Assembly: GCA_038108875.1 (NCBI GenBank)
Contig: JAYNII010000014.1
Coordinates: forward strand, 1-25,011
Direction: 5' to 3'
Length of the DNA stretch: 25,011 nucleotides
Source: VMDH01 sp038108875
GTDB lineage: Bacteria > Pseudomonadota > Gammaproteobacteria > Magnimaribacterales > D2472
Of the stretch, positions 8,509 through 16,503 are shown piece after piece. The notes below the pieces were generated by a model that saw only the letters and a program-made list of their open reading frames with translations, was not told the origin of the DNA and did not search any database. The first letter of the stretch is position 1. Every line of letters begins with the position of its first letter. Position numbers and translations under genes: made by a program.

Positions 8509-9157
8509 TAATTTTTTTAAAGTTTAAAGGTTCCAGATAAATAGGGTTTGCAGCAACAGGCAGAAATTGAATACCGTCAAGATCCATAAAACTTGCTAGC
8601 CTACATACACTTCCAGCATGCGGAAATACTTCAGGGAGATAGGTGATCTTATGATGATAATCTTTCCATGCATTTCCAACACAATAACCACCGCTAATTT
8701 TCTTATAAAGCTCTGAAATATCCACAACCCCTTCATCTGTAATGTTTTGAGGGATGCCATCCTTAAAAACATAACTAGCAAAATAACAAGTTTCCTTTTG
8801 TGCATCTACTGCTACATGAATTTTCTCAAGAGGATCTTCCATAAAATCATACGCTACGAGAGCTAAAGCTTTTAAGGAAGAAACAGGTACCAGAGGCAAA
8901 TTATGAATATGAGCAATTGGTTTTAGAAAGGTTGCAATATTTCTCAGCGCTGTATAAGAACCTGGACCATTAGCGAAAGCTATAGCATCAAGATCTTCAA
9001 AATTACTGGGCGTTTCAAATCCTACCCCCGAAAACAACTCCTCCCACGCGGGTCTCTCTCGAATATCATGAATTTGAGTAAACCCATTAATCTCGTCTCC
9101 GGATAGAATAGCTATAGATGAGTAACTTGCTGATAGGTCAAATCCAAGGATCTTCAT
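8501..9157 (-). CDS. tsaB: tRNA N6-adenosine threonylcarbamoyl modification protein TsaB
   Basis: Partner of TsaD and TsaE in forming threonylcarbamoyl-adenosine (t6A37) in ANN-decoding tRNAs; TsaB is the non-catalytic ASKHA-fold subunit that holds TsaD. The 218-aa product opens with the phosphate-1-like motif MKILGFDLSASYSS and has AFANGPGSYTALRN (about 91-104), the TsaB version of the GPGSFTGLR signature. It abuts adk with no spacer and overlaps uppP by 8 bp. tsaD and tsaE are not in the window. Confidence 0.93.
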   Translation of the reverse strand: MKILGFDLSASYSSIAILSGDEINGFTQIHDIRERPAWEELFSGVGFETPSNFEDLDAIAFANGPGSYTALRNIATFLKPIAHIHNLPLVPVSSLKALALVAYDFMEDPLEKIHVAVDAQKETCYFASYVFKDGIPQNITDEGVVDISELYKKISGGYCVGNAWKDYHHKITYLPEVFPHAGSVCRLASFMDLDGIQFLPVAANPIYLEPLNFKKINE

Positions 9158-9799
9158 TCAGAGTAAATCTTTGATATCGCGAAAAACCGCATCGACCGAT
9201 TGCAGGCCATTAACCTTAAAATAGTTAACATCCACCAGCTCTGAGTTTTGATAAAAATCCACTAGAGGGCTTGTTTCATCACGGTAAACTTCAAGGCGCT
9301 TAAGAACTGTCTCAGGTTCGTCGTCCGGTCTTTGAATTAGAGGCTCTCCTGTCATATCATCAAATCCAGGATTTTGGGGAGGGTTGAAAAGAATATGATA
9401 ATTTCTTCCAGAAGCTGGGTGCACTCTTCTACCAGACATCCGTTCTACAATCGCCTCATCTGGTACCTGAATTTCGCAAACGTCTGAAAAAGCAATGTTA
9501 TTTTTTTGAAATAATGTAGCTTGCCCAATCGTTCTAGGAACTCCATCAAACAAAAAACCATTCAGAGCATCCTCTTGAGCTAATCTTTCCAACACTAACT
9601 CAAGGATGATATCGTCTGAAACAAGAGCACCAGAATCCATAATGGTTTTGACCCGCAAACCTAAATCGTTGCCGGCAGAAATAGCAGAACGCAACATGTC
9701 GCCAGTGCTTATTTTAGGGATGGATAAAGCTTTACAAATAAGATCAGCCTGGGTTCCTTTCCCAGCACCAGGCGGACCAAGCAAGATTATCTTTTTCAT
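9158..9799 (-). CDS. adk: Adenylate kinase
   Basis: Cytosolic enzyme that interconverts ATP + AMP and 2 ADP. The 213-aa long-LID form shows the P-loop GPPGAGKGTQ (8-17), STGDMLR (31-37), the LID with GRRVHPASGRNYH, and RPDDEPETVLKRL. One oddity is in the nearly invariant GFPRT motif, which reads DGVPRT here (Val87 for the E. coli Phe86 position); the following Arg89 is kept. The ATG overlaps the acpS stop by 4 bp and the stop abuts tsaB. Only a weak purine-rich stretch (GAAAAGAA) precedes the start. Confidence 0.96.
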   Translation of the reverse strand: MKKIILLGPPGAGKGTQADLICKALSIPKISTGDMLRSAISAGNDLGLRVKTIMDSGALVSDDIILELVLERLAQEDALNGFLFDGVPRTIGQATLFQKNNIAFSDVCEIQVPDEAIVERMSGRRVHPASGRNYHILFNPPQNPGFDDMTGEPLIQRPDDEPETVLKRLEVYRDETSPLVDFYQNSELVDVNYFKVNGLQSVDAVFRDIKDLL

Positions 9800-10176
9800 T
9801 TCTTTTCAAGCACAACTATGGCTATAGCATGAGTTATTTCATCCGCTAGACTAACATGCCAAGAATATATCCCCAAGTCATTTACCATACGCTCAAGAGA
9901 TTCAGAAAATTTTAACTCAGGACCTCCATCTACTTTTCTTAAAACACTAATGTCTTTTGGGTAGACGTTGCTCTTAAATCCAGTGCCCAGAGCTTTTACT
10001 GTTGCTTCCTTCGCAGCAAATTGCTTGGCTAAAAATGCGACCTGCGCTTCGGAAGATATAGCTTTAAGCATCTCGCCCTCTAGAGGTGATAATATTTTCT
10101 TAGCAAATTGATCAAGGTTACTCATCCCTTGAATTCTTTTGATTTCAACCAAATCTATCCCAATACCGTAAATCAT
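9796..10176 (-). CDS. acpS: Holo-[acyl-carrier-protein] synthase
   Basis: Phosphopantetheinyl transferase that moves 4'-phosphopantetheine from CoA to the serine of acyl carrier protein. The 126-aa product has the two signatures of the AcpS type: GIGIDLVEI at the N-terminus with metal ligand Asp8, and KQFAAKEATVKALGTG (51-66) with Glu57. It overlaps recO by 4 bp and adk by 4 bp. In many Gammaproteobacteria pdxJ sits between recO and acpS; here it is absent, while the rest of the era-recO-acpS order is kept. Confidence 0.95.
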   Translation of the reverse strand: MIYGIGIDLVEIKRIQGMSNLDQFAKKILSPLEGEMLKAISSEAQVAFLAKQFAAKEATVKALGTGFKSNVYPKDISVLRKVDGGPELKFSESLERMVNDLGIYSWHVSLADEITHAIAIVVLEKK

Positions 10177-10856
10177 GATTTAAGTTTCTTGAATATTCTT
10201 CTGCTTTTTATTTCTTTGCCTTCAATGCAATACCCGATAACCTCTTTGGTTAGACTTTTAAGCTTAGCTTTTGAAACTAAATGCAATTTACCCTCTTCTA
10301 ATGCAACCAATTCGTCATAGCTCAGACCTTCGTTATCATCTTGGATAACAAATCCCCTGGTATTTTGATAATGATAAGTTTGATCTTTTTTTGCAATAAC
10401 TTCTGGAGAAAAATGAATTCCATAGCCTAAGAGCCCTAATAATTTCAACTCAAAATTTCGCAATGAAACTTCATCTAGATGAGTATTTTTTGACTCTATC
10501 ATTAGGCTATCGTATAAATTAAATATATCCTCAGCATGCGCATCTTTGGGGATGACATTAGCAACTAATTCATTAACGTATAAAAAGCTGTAAGCACTGC
10601 TTGCTATTATCGAAGATCCCAAGCTTGAAATGAGCTCGACTTCAACCAAAGTCTTTAAATCTGAGCGCCCACTTAAACAAACTCTTACTTTATTGGAAGT
10701 TTGCAAAGCGCCAAAAAATTTTGATTTTGGCTTCTTAGCACCCTTAGCAATAAGGGAGATTTTACCTAACTCTTTGGTAAAAACTTCAGCGATCAGAGAA
10801 GTTTCGCCATAATCCTTTGCGTGCAGAATGTAACCATGCAACCACTCATTTCGCAT
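10173..10856 (-). CDS. recO: DNA repair protein RecO
   Basis: Mediator of the RecFOR recombinational repair pathway that helps RecA load onto SSB-covered single-stranded DNA and anneals strands. The 227-aa product has the N-terminal OB-fold pattern GYILHAKDYGETSLIAEVFTK, followed by GKISLIAKGAKK, and a mostly helical C-terminal part. The zinc-finger cysteines seen in some RecO proteins are not present, as in E. coli. The start lies 11 bp inside the end of era, and the stop overlaps acpS by 4 bp. The era-recO-acpS context supports the assignment. Confidence 0.9.
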   Translation of the reverse strand: MRNEWLHGYILHAKDYGETSLIAEVFTKELGKISLIAKGAKKPKSKFFGALQTSNKVRVCLSGRSDLKTLVEVELISSLGSSIIASSAYSFLYVNELVANVIPKDAHAEDIFNLYDSLMIESKNTHLDEVSLRNFELKLLGLLGYGIHFSPEVIAKKDQTYHYQNTRGFVIQDDNEGLSYDELVALEEGKLHLVSKAKLKSLTKEVIGYCIEGKEIKSRRIFKKLKS

Positions 10857-11757
10857 TTTTTATAGAACCAATTCCTAAACTATTGATAAATTTTTGGTCG
10901 TTACTCCAATTGGCGTTGCTTTTAACCCAGAGCTTAAGCATAACTTTCTTAGAGAAAAGTCTTTCTAAATCCTTGCGCGCAAGGGTGCCAATTTTCTTAA
11001 GCATTTCACCCTTATTCCCTACCACGATAGATTTTTGAGATGTTTTATTAACGTGAATTGTCGAGTAAATGGTTGCAAGCCTTGCATCTTCATCAACAAT
11101 AGTGGATTCAACATACAATTCGTAGGGTATTTCTGCACCGAGTTGACGAATCAATTTCTCTCTTACAAGCTCATCTACTTGAAATAATCTTTCCTTAACT
11201 GAAAGTTCAAGATCATTAGCATACAAAGGTTCCTGAGCAGGTAGGTGACTCAAGATTAATTCTAAGAGTTTATCAATTCCATCATTTTTTATTGCAGAGG
11301 TTGAAGTTATTTCTAGAAAGTTATGTTCCCTGGAGATATTTTGTATGAGTGGAAGTAAAGTATTTTTGTTTTTAACCTGATCAATCTTATTAATAACGCA
11401 AATGGATGGAACTTCAGCTTCTTTAATTGCTTTAATGACAGTTATGTCGTTGGCAAGAAGTGAGGGTTGGCAGAGAAATACTACCAAATCTGTGTCGGCA
11501 ATAATGCTTAATGCTGATTTATTCAAAACTTTGTTTAAAGCTTTTTTATTACGATTGTGGATCCCTGGTGTGTCTAGAAATACTATTTGGCCACCGGGCA
11601 GATTTTTGATAGCTAAAATATTATTGCGCGTGGTTTGGGCTTTGCGCGAGGTGATAAATGTCTTTGTACCTAGAATTGCATTCAATAATGTTGACTTACC
11701 TACATTCGGTTTACCAATGACAGCAACGTAGCCTGATTTAAACTGAGAATTATCCAT
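10846..11757 (-). CDS. era: GTPase Era
   Basis: Essential GTPase that binds 16S rRNA near its 3' end and checks 30S subunit maturation. With the ATG start at 11757 the protein is 303 aa, close to E. coli (301). G1 is GKPNVGKS (15-22), G3 DTPG (62-65), G4 NKID (122-125) and G5 TSA. The KH RNA-binding domain follows, with VVGNKGEMLKKIG. A TTG four codons upstream also opens the frame, but the ATG gives the usual length and an 8-bp overlap with rnc. The gene overlaps recO by 11 bp. Confidence 0.95.
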   Translation of the reverse strand: MDNSQFKSGYVAVIGKPNVGKSTLLNAILGTKTFITSRKAQTTRNNILAIKNLPGGQIVFLDTPGIHNRNKKALNKVLNKSALSIIADTDLVVFLCQPSLLANDITVIKAIKEAEVPSICVINKIDQVKNKNTLLPLIQNISREHNFLEITSTSAIKNDGIDKLLELILSHLPAQEPLYANDLELSVKERLFQVDELVREKLIRQLGAEIPYELYVESTIVDEDARLATIYSTIHVNKTSQKSIVVGNKGEMLKKIGTLARKDLERLFSKKVMLKLWVKSNANWSNDQKFINSLGIGSIKNAK

Positions 11758-12388
11758 TGGCAGCTTCAAGAATTTGTGAACATAAATCTTGTTCAGCCAT
11801 TTTTTTTAATTTGGATGAGCTCTTAAATTTTTGCTCCTTAAACATAGTCCAAACTTGATGGAAGCCTGTATTGGCATCATATTCATAGTGAAGTTGAGGG
11901 AAATCTAAGCCCGTTTGTTGCAAATATTCTTGTAACTTTGTTTTAACATCTTTCTCAGTAAGCGAGTGCCAATCTAACTCTTCAAACTTAAAAAGTTCAT
12001 TTATCAGCTTAGTAGATTTTTCAAAACCATATTCAAGATAGTAAGCTCCTATAAGAGCTTCCAGCACACCGGCGTAGATAGATAGTTTTCTCTCCTCAGG
12101 AAGATTGCCCGTCCCTCTTGAGAGTAACACTTCTTTTGAAATGCCCAAGCTTAGAAAAATATCGGCTAAATTATTGCCGTTAACAAGACTTGATCTAGCC
12201 AATGACATTTTGCCCTCATCAAGCTCGGGCAATCTTCGATAAATTTCCTCTGAAACGATAACCTCTATTACGGCATCGCCTAAAAATTCAAAACGCTCAT
12301 TATTACAATCTTGAGAATGACTAATATGGGTTAAAGCTTGTTGATAGCCCTTGAGTTTTTGAAGAGCTCTAACGATAGCTTCTCTCAT
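11750..12388 (-). CDS. rnc: Ribonuclease III, with a substituted active-site residue
   Basis: Double-strand-specific endoribonuclease that processes rRNA precursors and mRNAs. The 212-aa product has the RNase III signature NERFEFLGD (30-38) and a C-terminal double-stranded RNA-binding domain (about 145-210) ending in KKMAEQDLCSQIL, with a shortened middle loop. Of the four metal-binding residues, Glu34, Asp38 and Glu110 match E. coli E41, D45 and E117. The residue matching D114 is Gly107 (codon GGT at 12068-12070). Spacing between the motifs is the same as in E. coli, so the substitution is not an alignment slip. The gene sits in the conserved lepB-rnc-era context, overlapping both neighbours. 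Confidence 0.93.
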   Translation of the reverse strand: MREAIVRALQKLKGYQQALTHISHSQDCNNERFEFLGDAVIEVIVSEEIYRRLPELDEGKMSLARSSLVNGNNLADIFLSLGISKEVLLSRGTGNLPEERKLSIYAGVLEALIGAYYLEYGFEKSTKLINELFKFEELDWHSLTEKDVKTKLQEYLQQTGLDFPQLHYEYDANTGFHQVWTMFKEQKFKSSSKLKKMAEQDLCSQILEAANG

Positions 12389-13263
12389 TCAATAAACCCA
12401 GCTCTTGAAAATGAAGGAACACATAACCAACACTCCCAAGTCATCCAAATGAGCAATCCTCTCCCAAAAAAATGTGATCTAGGTACGAAACCCCAATACC
12501 TTGAATCGTTAGAATTGTCTCTGTTATCTCCCATTACAAAATATTGACCTTCAGGGACAATAATTTCATCCATGAAATCATTGCGTTGAGGTTGTGTAAT
12601 TCTGATTGTTCTAGAACTGGTATTGAAAACTTCTTTAAGCAAGTATTCTGTTGAGTCTTTATCTAAAATCTCTTGCGCAAGAGGATTACCGTTCAAATAA
12701 ATAACTTTATTTCTATATGCAACCCTATCGCCTGGCTTAGCTATGAGCCTCTTGATAAAGGGTATTTTAGTATTGGGTTCAAGAAAAACGACTACATCTC
12801 CATACTCAGGATCGCTCTTAAGAGCAAAAGAATCATCCGTTCTATTGATTTTTAGTCCGTAAGCGTATTTATTAACCAATATAAAATCTCCCTCCTTAAG
12901 ACCTGGCATCATAGACCCTGACGGAATCTGGTAAGGCTCAAAAAGAAAAGTTCTAACAATAAAAATAGCAAACAATGGCCAAAAGTAACCTCTGCCTTGA
13001 CTCTTGATTTCTAAGTTTGAAAAATAAAATCCTGCCAGATAAACCAGTAAACTCAGAAGGGTTCCAATGATGAGGAGCAGAGTTAAATCTCCTGAGGAAA
13101 CAAATATGTTCCAAACAGCTACCCCAACGGATACAAAACCAATAACTGAAAGTACGGTGCTTTTAGAATCTGTAAGCTCATCAGCGAGGACAAATTTTAC
13201 CCAAGCAAGGACGGAAATAACCAAAGCAGTTGTCGAGAGAATAATTGCTACGTTTTCATTCAT
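12385..13263 (-). CDS. lepB: Signal peptidase I
   Basis: Membrane serine protease that cleaves signal peptides from exported proteins on the periplasmic face. The 292-aa product has hydrophobic segments in its first 110 residues. It then has PSGSMMP (114-120) with the catalytic Ser117, FIKRLIAKPGD with the general-base Lys171, and the box MGDNRDNSNDSRYWGFV near the C-terminus. The N-terminal membrane region appears longer than the two-helix E. coli form, perhaps three or four segments. It overlaps lepA and rnc by 4 bp each, in the conserved lepA-lepB-rnc order. Confidence 0.95.
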   Translation of the reverse strand: MNENVAIILSTTALVISVLAWVKFVLADELTDSKSTVLSVIGFVSVGVAVWNIFVSSGDLTLLLIIGTLLSLLVYLAGFYFSNLEIKSQGRGYFWPLFAIFIVRTFLFEPYQIPSGSMMPGLKEGDFILVNKYAYGLKINRTDDSFALKSDPEYGDVVVFLEPNTKIPFIKRLIAKPGDRVAYRNKVIYLNGNPLAQEILDKDSTEYLLKEVFNTSSRTIRITQPQRNDFMDEIIVPEGQYFVMGDNRDNSNDSRYWGFVPRSHFFGRGLLIWMTWECWLCVPSFSRAGFIE

Positions 13264-15053
13264 TGGGATGCTCCAGTATTAAAATAGCTAAGGAAAGCCT
13301 CTTGGGGAATCGCAACTTTACCCAACTGCTTCATTTTCTTTTTACCTTCTTTTTGTTTTTCTAACAACTTTTTCTTTCTAGTAACATCTCCCCCATAACA
13401 TTTCGCAGTAACATTTTTTCTGAGAGCTTTAACTGTTTCTCTCGAAATAATTTTTGAACCAAGAGCGACTTGAATAGGTACATCGAACATTTGTCTGGGT
13501 ATGAGTTTTTGAAGGTTTTGTGCCACCTCCCTGCCTTTACTCATTGAAAAACTTTTATGGATAATCATAGAGAGGGCATCAACTTTGGTGTTATTAATCA
13601 AAACATCCAACTTCGTTAAATCTGAGGATCTAAAATCTAAAAGACTGTATTCAACAGATGCAAATCCTTTTGATTGGGACTTTAATTGATCGAAGAAATC
13701 GACAATTATCTCTGCAAGCGGCATTTCAAAGACAATTGAAACTTGGTTAGAGAAATAAGTCATTTCTTTTTGGATTCCCCTTTTGGCAGTGCACAGAGTT
13801 ATGACATTTCCAACATATTCCTTTGGAGTAAGGACATTCGTTTGGGCATAAGGCTCTTTAATCTGATCTATTTCATTAGGAACTGGGAGTTGCGATGGGC
13901 TTTCACATCTTAAAACACTACCATTGGTCTTAATCACCTCGTATTGAACGGAAGGAGCTGTTGAAATAAGCTCCAGATCGTATTCTCTTTCAAGGCGTTC
14001 TCTAACCACCTCCATATGCAAAGTTCCTAAAAATCCACATCTAAAACCAAAACCAAGCGCATCAGATGTTTCAGGTTCGTATACAAGTGAAGAATCGTTC
14101 AGAACCAACTTTGATAAGGCGTCTCTAAATTTCTCATAATCGTCAGAATTAACGGTAAACAAACTAGCAAAAACCTTTGGCATAACTCGTTTAAATCCTG
14201 GTAAAGGTTTAGTAATTGCATCTTTTGCTAACAGAATTGTGTCACCAACTGGAGCGCCCTTGATTTCTTTAATTCCTGCAACCAGATAACCCACTTGTCC
14301 ATTAGATAATTCAGACATCTTTTTCTTTTTAGGGGTAAAGATCCCTAGTTCATCTACATTGTGGTTTTGACCAGTTGAGAAAACTCTAAATTTATCCCCC
14401 GTATGAATCTTTCCTTGAGTAATCTTCACCAGCGAGATTACACCTAGGTAGGCATCAAACCAAGAATCAATTATAAGTGCCCTAAGCTCGCTTTCTTTGC
14501 TATCTAAAGGAGCAGGTATGAGTTTAATTATTGCAGAAAGTAATTCGGGAATCCCTTGACCGGTTTTAGCGCTCACCAAGGGTGCATTAGAAGCATCTAA
14601 ACCAATCATATCTTCGATCTCTTTTTTTACTCTCTCTGGGTCCGCTTGAGGTAAATCTATTTTGTTGATAACTGGAATTACTTCTAAACCATGATCAACC
14701 GCCGTGTAGCAATTGGCCAGTGTTTGCGCTTCTACCCCTTGGGATCCATCCACTACCAAAAGCGCTCCTTCACATGCATAAAGTGAACGCGAAACTTCGT
14801 AGCTAAAATCAACATGACCTGGAGTATCAATGAAATTTAATTGGTAGGTTTTGCCGTTTTCTTTATATTCGAGTGTGACTGCTTGAGCTTTGATGGTAAT
14901 TCCTCTCTCACGCTCAATATCCATTGAATCTAGAATCTGATCCGCCATTTCACGTTTTGAAAGTCCGCCACAAAATTCAATCAATCTATCGGACAAGGTA
15001 GATTTACCATGATCAATATGGGCAATAATTGAAAAATTACGAATGTGGTTCAT
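13260..15053 (-). CDS. lepA: Elongation factor 4 (LepA)
   Basis: Ribosome-dependent translational GTPase linked to back-translocation and 30S biogenesis. The 597-aa product matches the usual 597-600. G1 AHIDHGKST (11-19), the G3 region IDTPGHVDFSYEVSRSL and G4 NKIDLP are present, and the LepA-specific C-terminal domain ends in KKMKQLGKVAIPQEAF. It begins the overlapping chain lepA-lepB-rnc-era-recO-acpS-adk-tsaB-uppP-rsmJ. A TAGAAT hexamer (minus strand, 15066-15071) ends 12 nt before the ATG, and no Shine-Dalgarno sequence is seen, so it may have its own nearly leaderless promoter. Confidence 0.97.
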   Translation of the reverse strand: MNHIRNFSIIAHIDHGKSTLSDRLIEFCGGLSKREMADQILDSMDIERERGITIKAQAVTLEYKENGKTYQLNFIDTPGHVDFSYEVSRSLYACEGALLVVDGSQGVEAQTLANCYTAVDHGLEVIPVINKIDLPQADPERVKKEIEDMIGLDASNAPLVSAKTGQGIPELLSAIIKLIPAPLDSKESELRALIIDSWFDAYLGVISLVKITQGKIHTGDKFRVFSTGQNHNVDELGIFTPKKKKMSELSNGQVGYLVAGIKEIKGAPVGDTILLAKDAITKPLPGFKRVMPKVFASLFTVNSDDYEKFRDALSKLVLNDSSLVYEPETSDALGFGFRCGFLGTLHMEVVRERLEREYDLELISTAPSVQYEVIKTNGSVLRCESPSQLPVPNEIDQIKEPYAQTNVLTPKEYVGNVITLCTAKRGIQKEMTYFSNQVSIVFEMPLAEIIVDFFDQLKSQSKGFASVEYSLLDFRSSDLTKLDVLINNTKVDALSMIIHKSFSMSKGREVAQNLQKLIPRQMFDVPIQVALGSKIISRETVKALRKNVTAKCYGGDVTRKKKLLEKQKEGKKKMKQLGKVAIPQEAFLSYFNTGASQ

Positions 15054-15069
15054 CTAAGCAAAGCTATTC

Positions 15070-15104
15070 TAAAGTAAAAGTACTACGTTTTAGCTTTTAC
15101 TTTA
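15070..15104. repeat. Inverted repeat between mucD and lepA
   Basis: An 11-bp perfect inverted repeat, TAAAGTAAAAG (15070-15080) and CTTTTACTTTA (15094-15104), encloses a 13-nt loop. It fills most of the 55-bp gap between mucD and lepA. Neither strand has a clean T-run after the stem, so it may be a weak terminator, an mRNA-stabilising hairpin, or an operator next to the lepA -10-like element. Confidence 0.5.
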
Positions 15105-15108
15105 CAAA

Positions 15109-16500
15109 TTACTCTACTGTAATAGCAACAAAGAATCTATTCGCTCCTCTTCTTCCAACTAGAGCAATTCGATCACCGGATTCAAAAGCCTCAACAGCCT
15201 CTTCAAAATCCTCAACATTTTGAATCTGATATTTTTGTCCAGAGGCTCTAATTTCGGTGATGATATCTCCACGAGCAATTCTGCCGCTAGCTGGCGATCC
15301 AGGGGCAACTCGGGTTACAACTACACCCTCAATACCTTCCCTTCCAGTATTTTCTTCAGTAGCATTAGCAATCCTAATCCCAAGAGGATCTTCTGTGTTT
15401 GAATTTCTGGCGGGCACAAAGGACCTCTCATCAGAAGGCAACTCGCCTAGTTTAAAAGTTAAGGTAATTTCTTTGCCTTCTCTAAAGACTTTTGCATCAG
15501 CTTTAGTTCCTGGCATGATCCTGCCTACCACATGAGGAAGATCGCCACTGAATTTAATTTCTTTATTGTCGAATTCTAAGATTACATCTCCAGGCAGTAA
15601 GCCGCCTTCGTCGCCAGATTCACCTTTCTCTACATCGTTAATAAGAGCTCCGTAAGGCTTTTTCATCCCTAAGGCTAATGCAAGATCATTGTCGACCTCG
15701 CCTACTCTGACTCCTAGATAGCCTCTTGCTACCTTGCCGTTTTTGATAATTTGATCTGCAACTTCAATCGCAACATTTATTGGGATTGCAAAAGCCAGTC
15801 CTTGGTAGCCTCCGCTTCTAGAATAAATTTGTGAGTTAATTCCAACCACTTCTCCATCAAGGTTAAGTAACGGTCCTCCAGAATTCCCAGGATTAATCGC
15901 TACATCCGTTTGTATAAAAGGAACATAATTACCTATGTTATTATTATTAATACTTCTCCCTTTGGCGCTAATAATTCCTGCGGTGACTGAAAAATCAAAA
16001 GAAAAAGGTGAGCCAATAGCAATTACCCAATCACCTACCGATAACTCATCACTGTTACCAATTTTTACTTTCTTTAAGTTATTCCCATCTATTTTTAGAA
16101 CTGCTAAATCCGATAATGGATCAACTCCTACTATTTCTGCCTGAAACTCTCTTCTATCGTTTAAGGAGACAATAACCTCTGTTGCGCCATCAACCACATG
16201 AAAATTAGTGAGGATATACTCATTTTTAAAAATAAATCCTGAACCAAAGCCAATAGCCTCTCTAGTTTCAGGTTCAGGTTGTTGTGGGTATTGGCCTCTT
16301 GGGATGCCAAAAAACCTCTCAAATTCATCAAGGGGTGATCTAGAAAAATTTCTTGTTACTTCTTTTTTAGAGGTAATATTGACCACAGAAGGAGCAGACT
16401 CCTCAACCAAACCTGCTAAATCATCAGGCAAAGCAGCAAAGGCGCTCATTCCAATAAACAAGGGTGAAATCAAAGACAATATATAAATAACTTTTTTCAT
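15109..16500 (-). CDS. mucD: Periplasmic serine protease of the DegP/MucD (HtrA) family
   Basis: Periplasmic protease and chaperone that removes misfolded envelope proteins. The 463-aa product starts with a signal peptide (about 1-22, cleavage likely after SAFA). It has a trypsin-like domain with catalytic His101 (TNFHVVDG), Asp131 (SDLAVLKID) and Ser207 (GNSGGPL), followed by two PDZ domains (about 255-350 and 370-463). Placement directly after rpoE and rseA matches MucD of Pseudomonas, so the name mucD is preferred to degP. An AGAGG Shine-Dalgarno sequence overlaps the end of rseA, 3 bp upstream. It is likely induced by sigma-E through the rpoE promoter. Confidence 0.93.
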   Translation of the reverse strand: MKKVIYILSLISPLFIGMSAFAALPDDLAGLVEESAPSVVNITSKKEVTRNFSRSPLDEFERFFGIPRGQYPQQPEPETREAIGFGSGFIFKNEYILTNFHVVDGATEVIVSLNDRREFQAEIVGVDPLSDLAVLKIDGNNLKKVKIGNSDELSVGDWVIAIGSPFSFDFSVTAGIISAKGRSINNNNIGNYVPFIQTDVAINPGNSGGPLLNLDGEVVGINSQIYSRSGGYQGLAFAIPINVAIEVADQIIKNGKVARGYLGVRVGEVDNDLALALGMKKPYGALINDVEKGESGDEGGLLPGDVILEFDNKEIKFSGDLPHVVGRIMPGTKADAKVFREGKEITLTFKLGELPSDERSFVPARNSNTEDPLGIRIANATEENTGREGIEGVVVTRVAPGSPASGRIARGDIITEIRASGQKYQIQNVEDFEEAVEAFESGDRIALVGRRGANRFFVAITVE

Positions 16501-16503
16501 AAT

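Noticed and set aside
11758..11769. TTG start for era four codons upstream
   Set aside because: The ATG at 11757 gives the usual Era length and N-terminus; the TTG adds residues with no family match.
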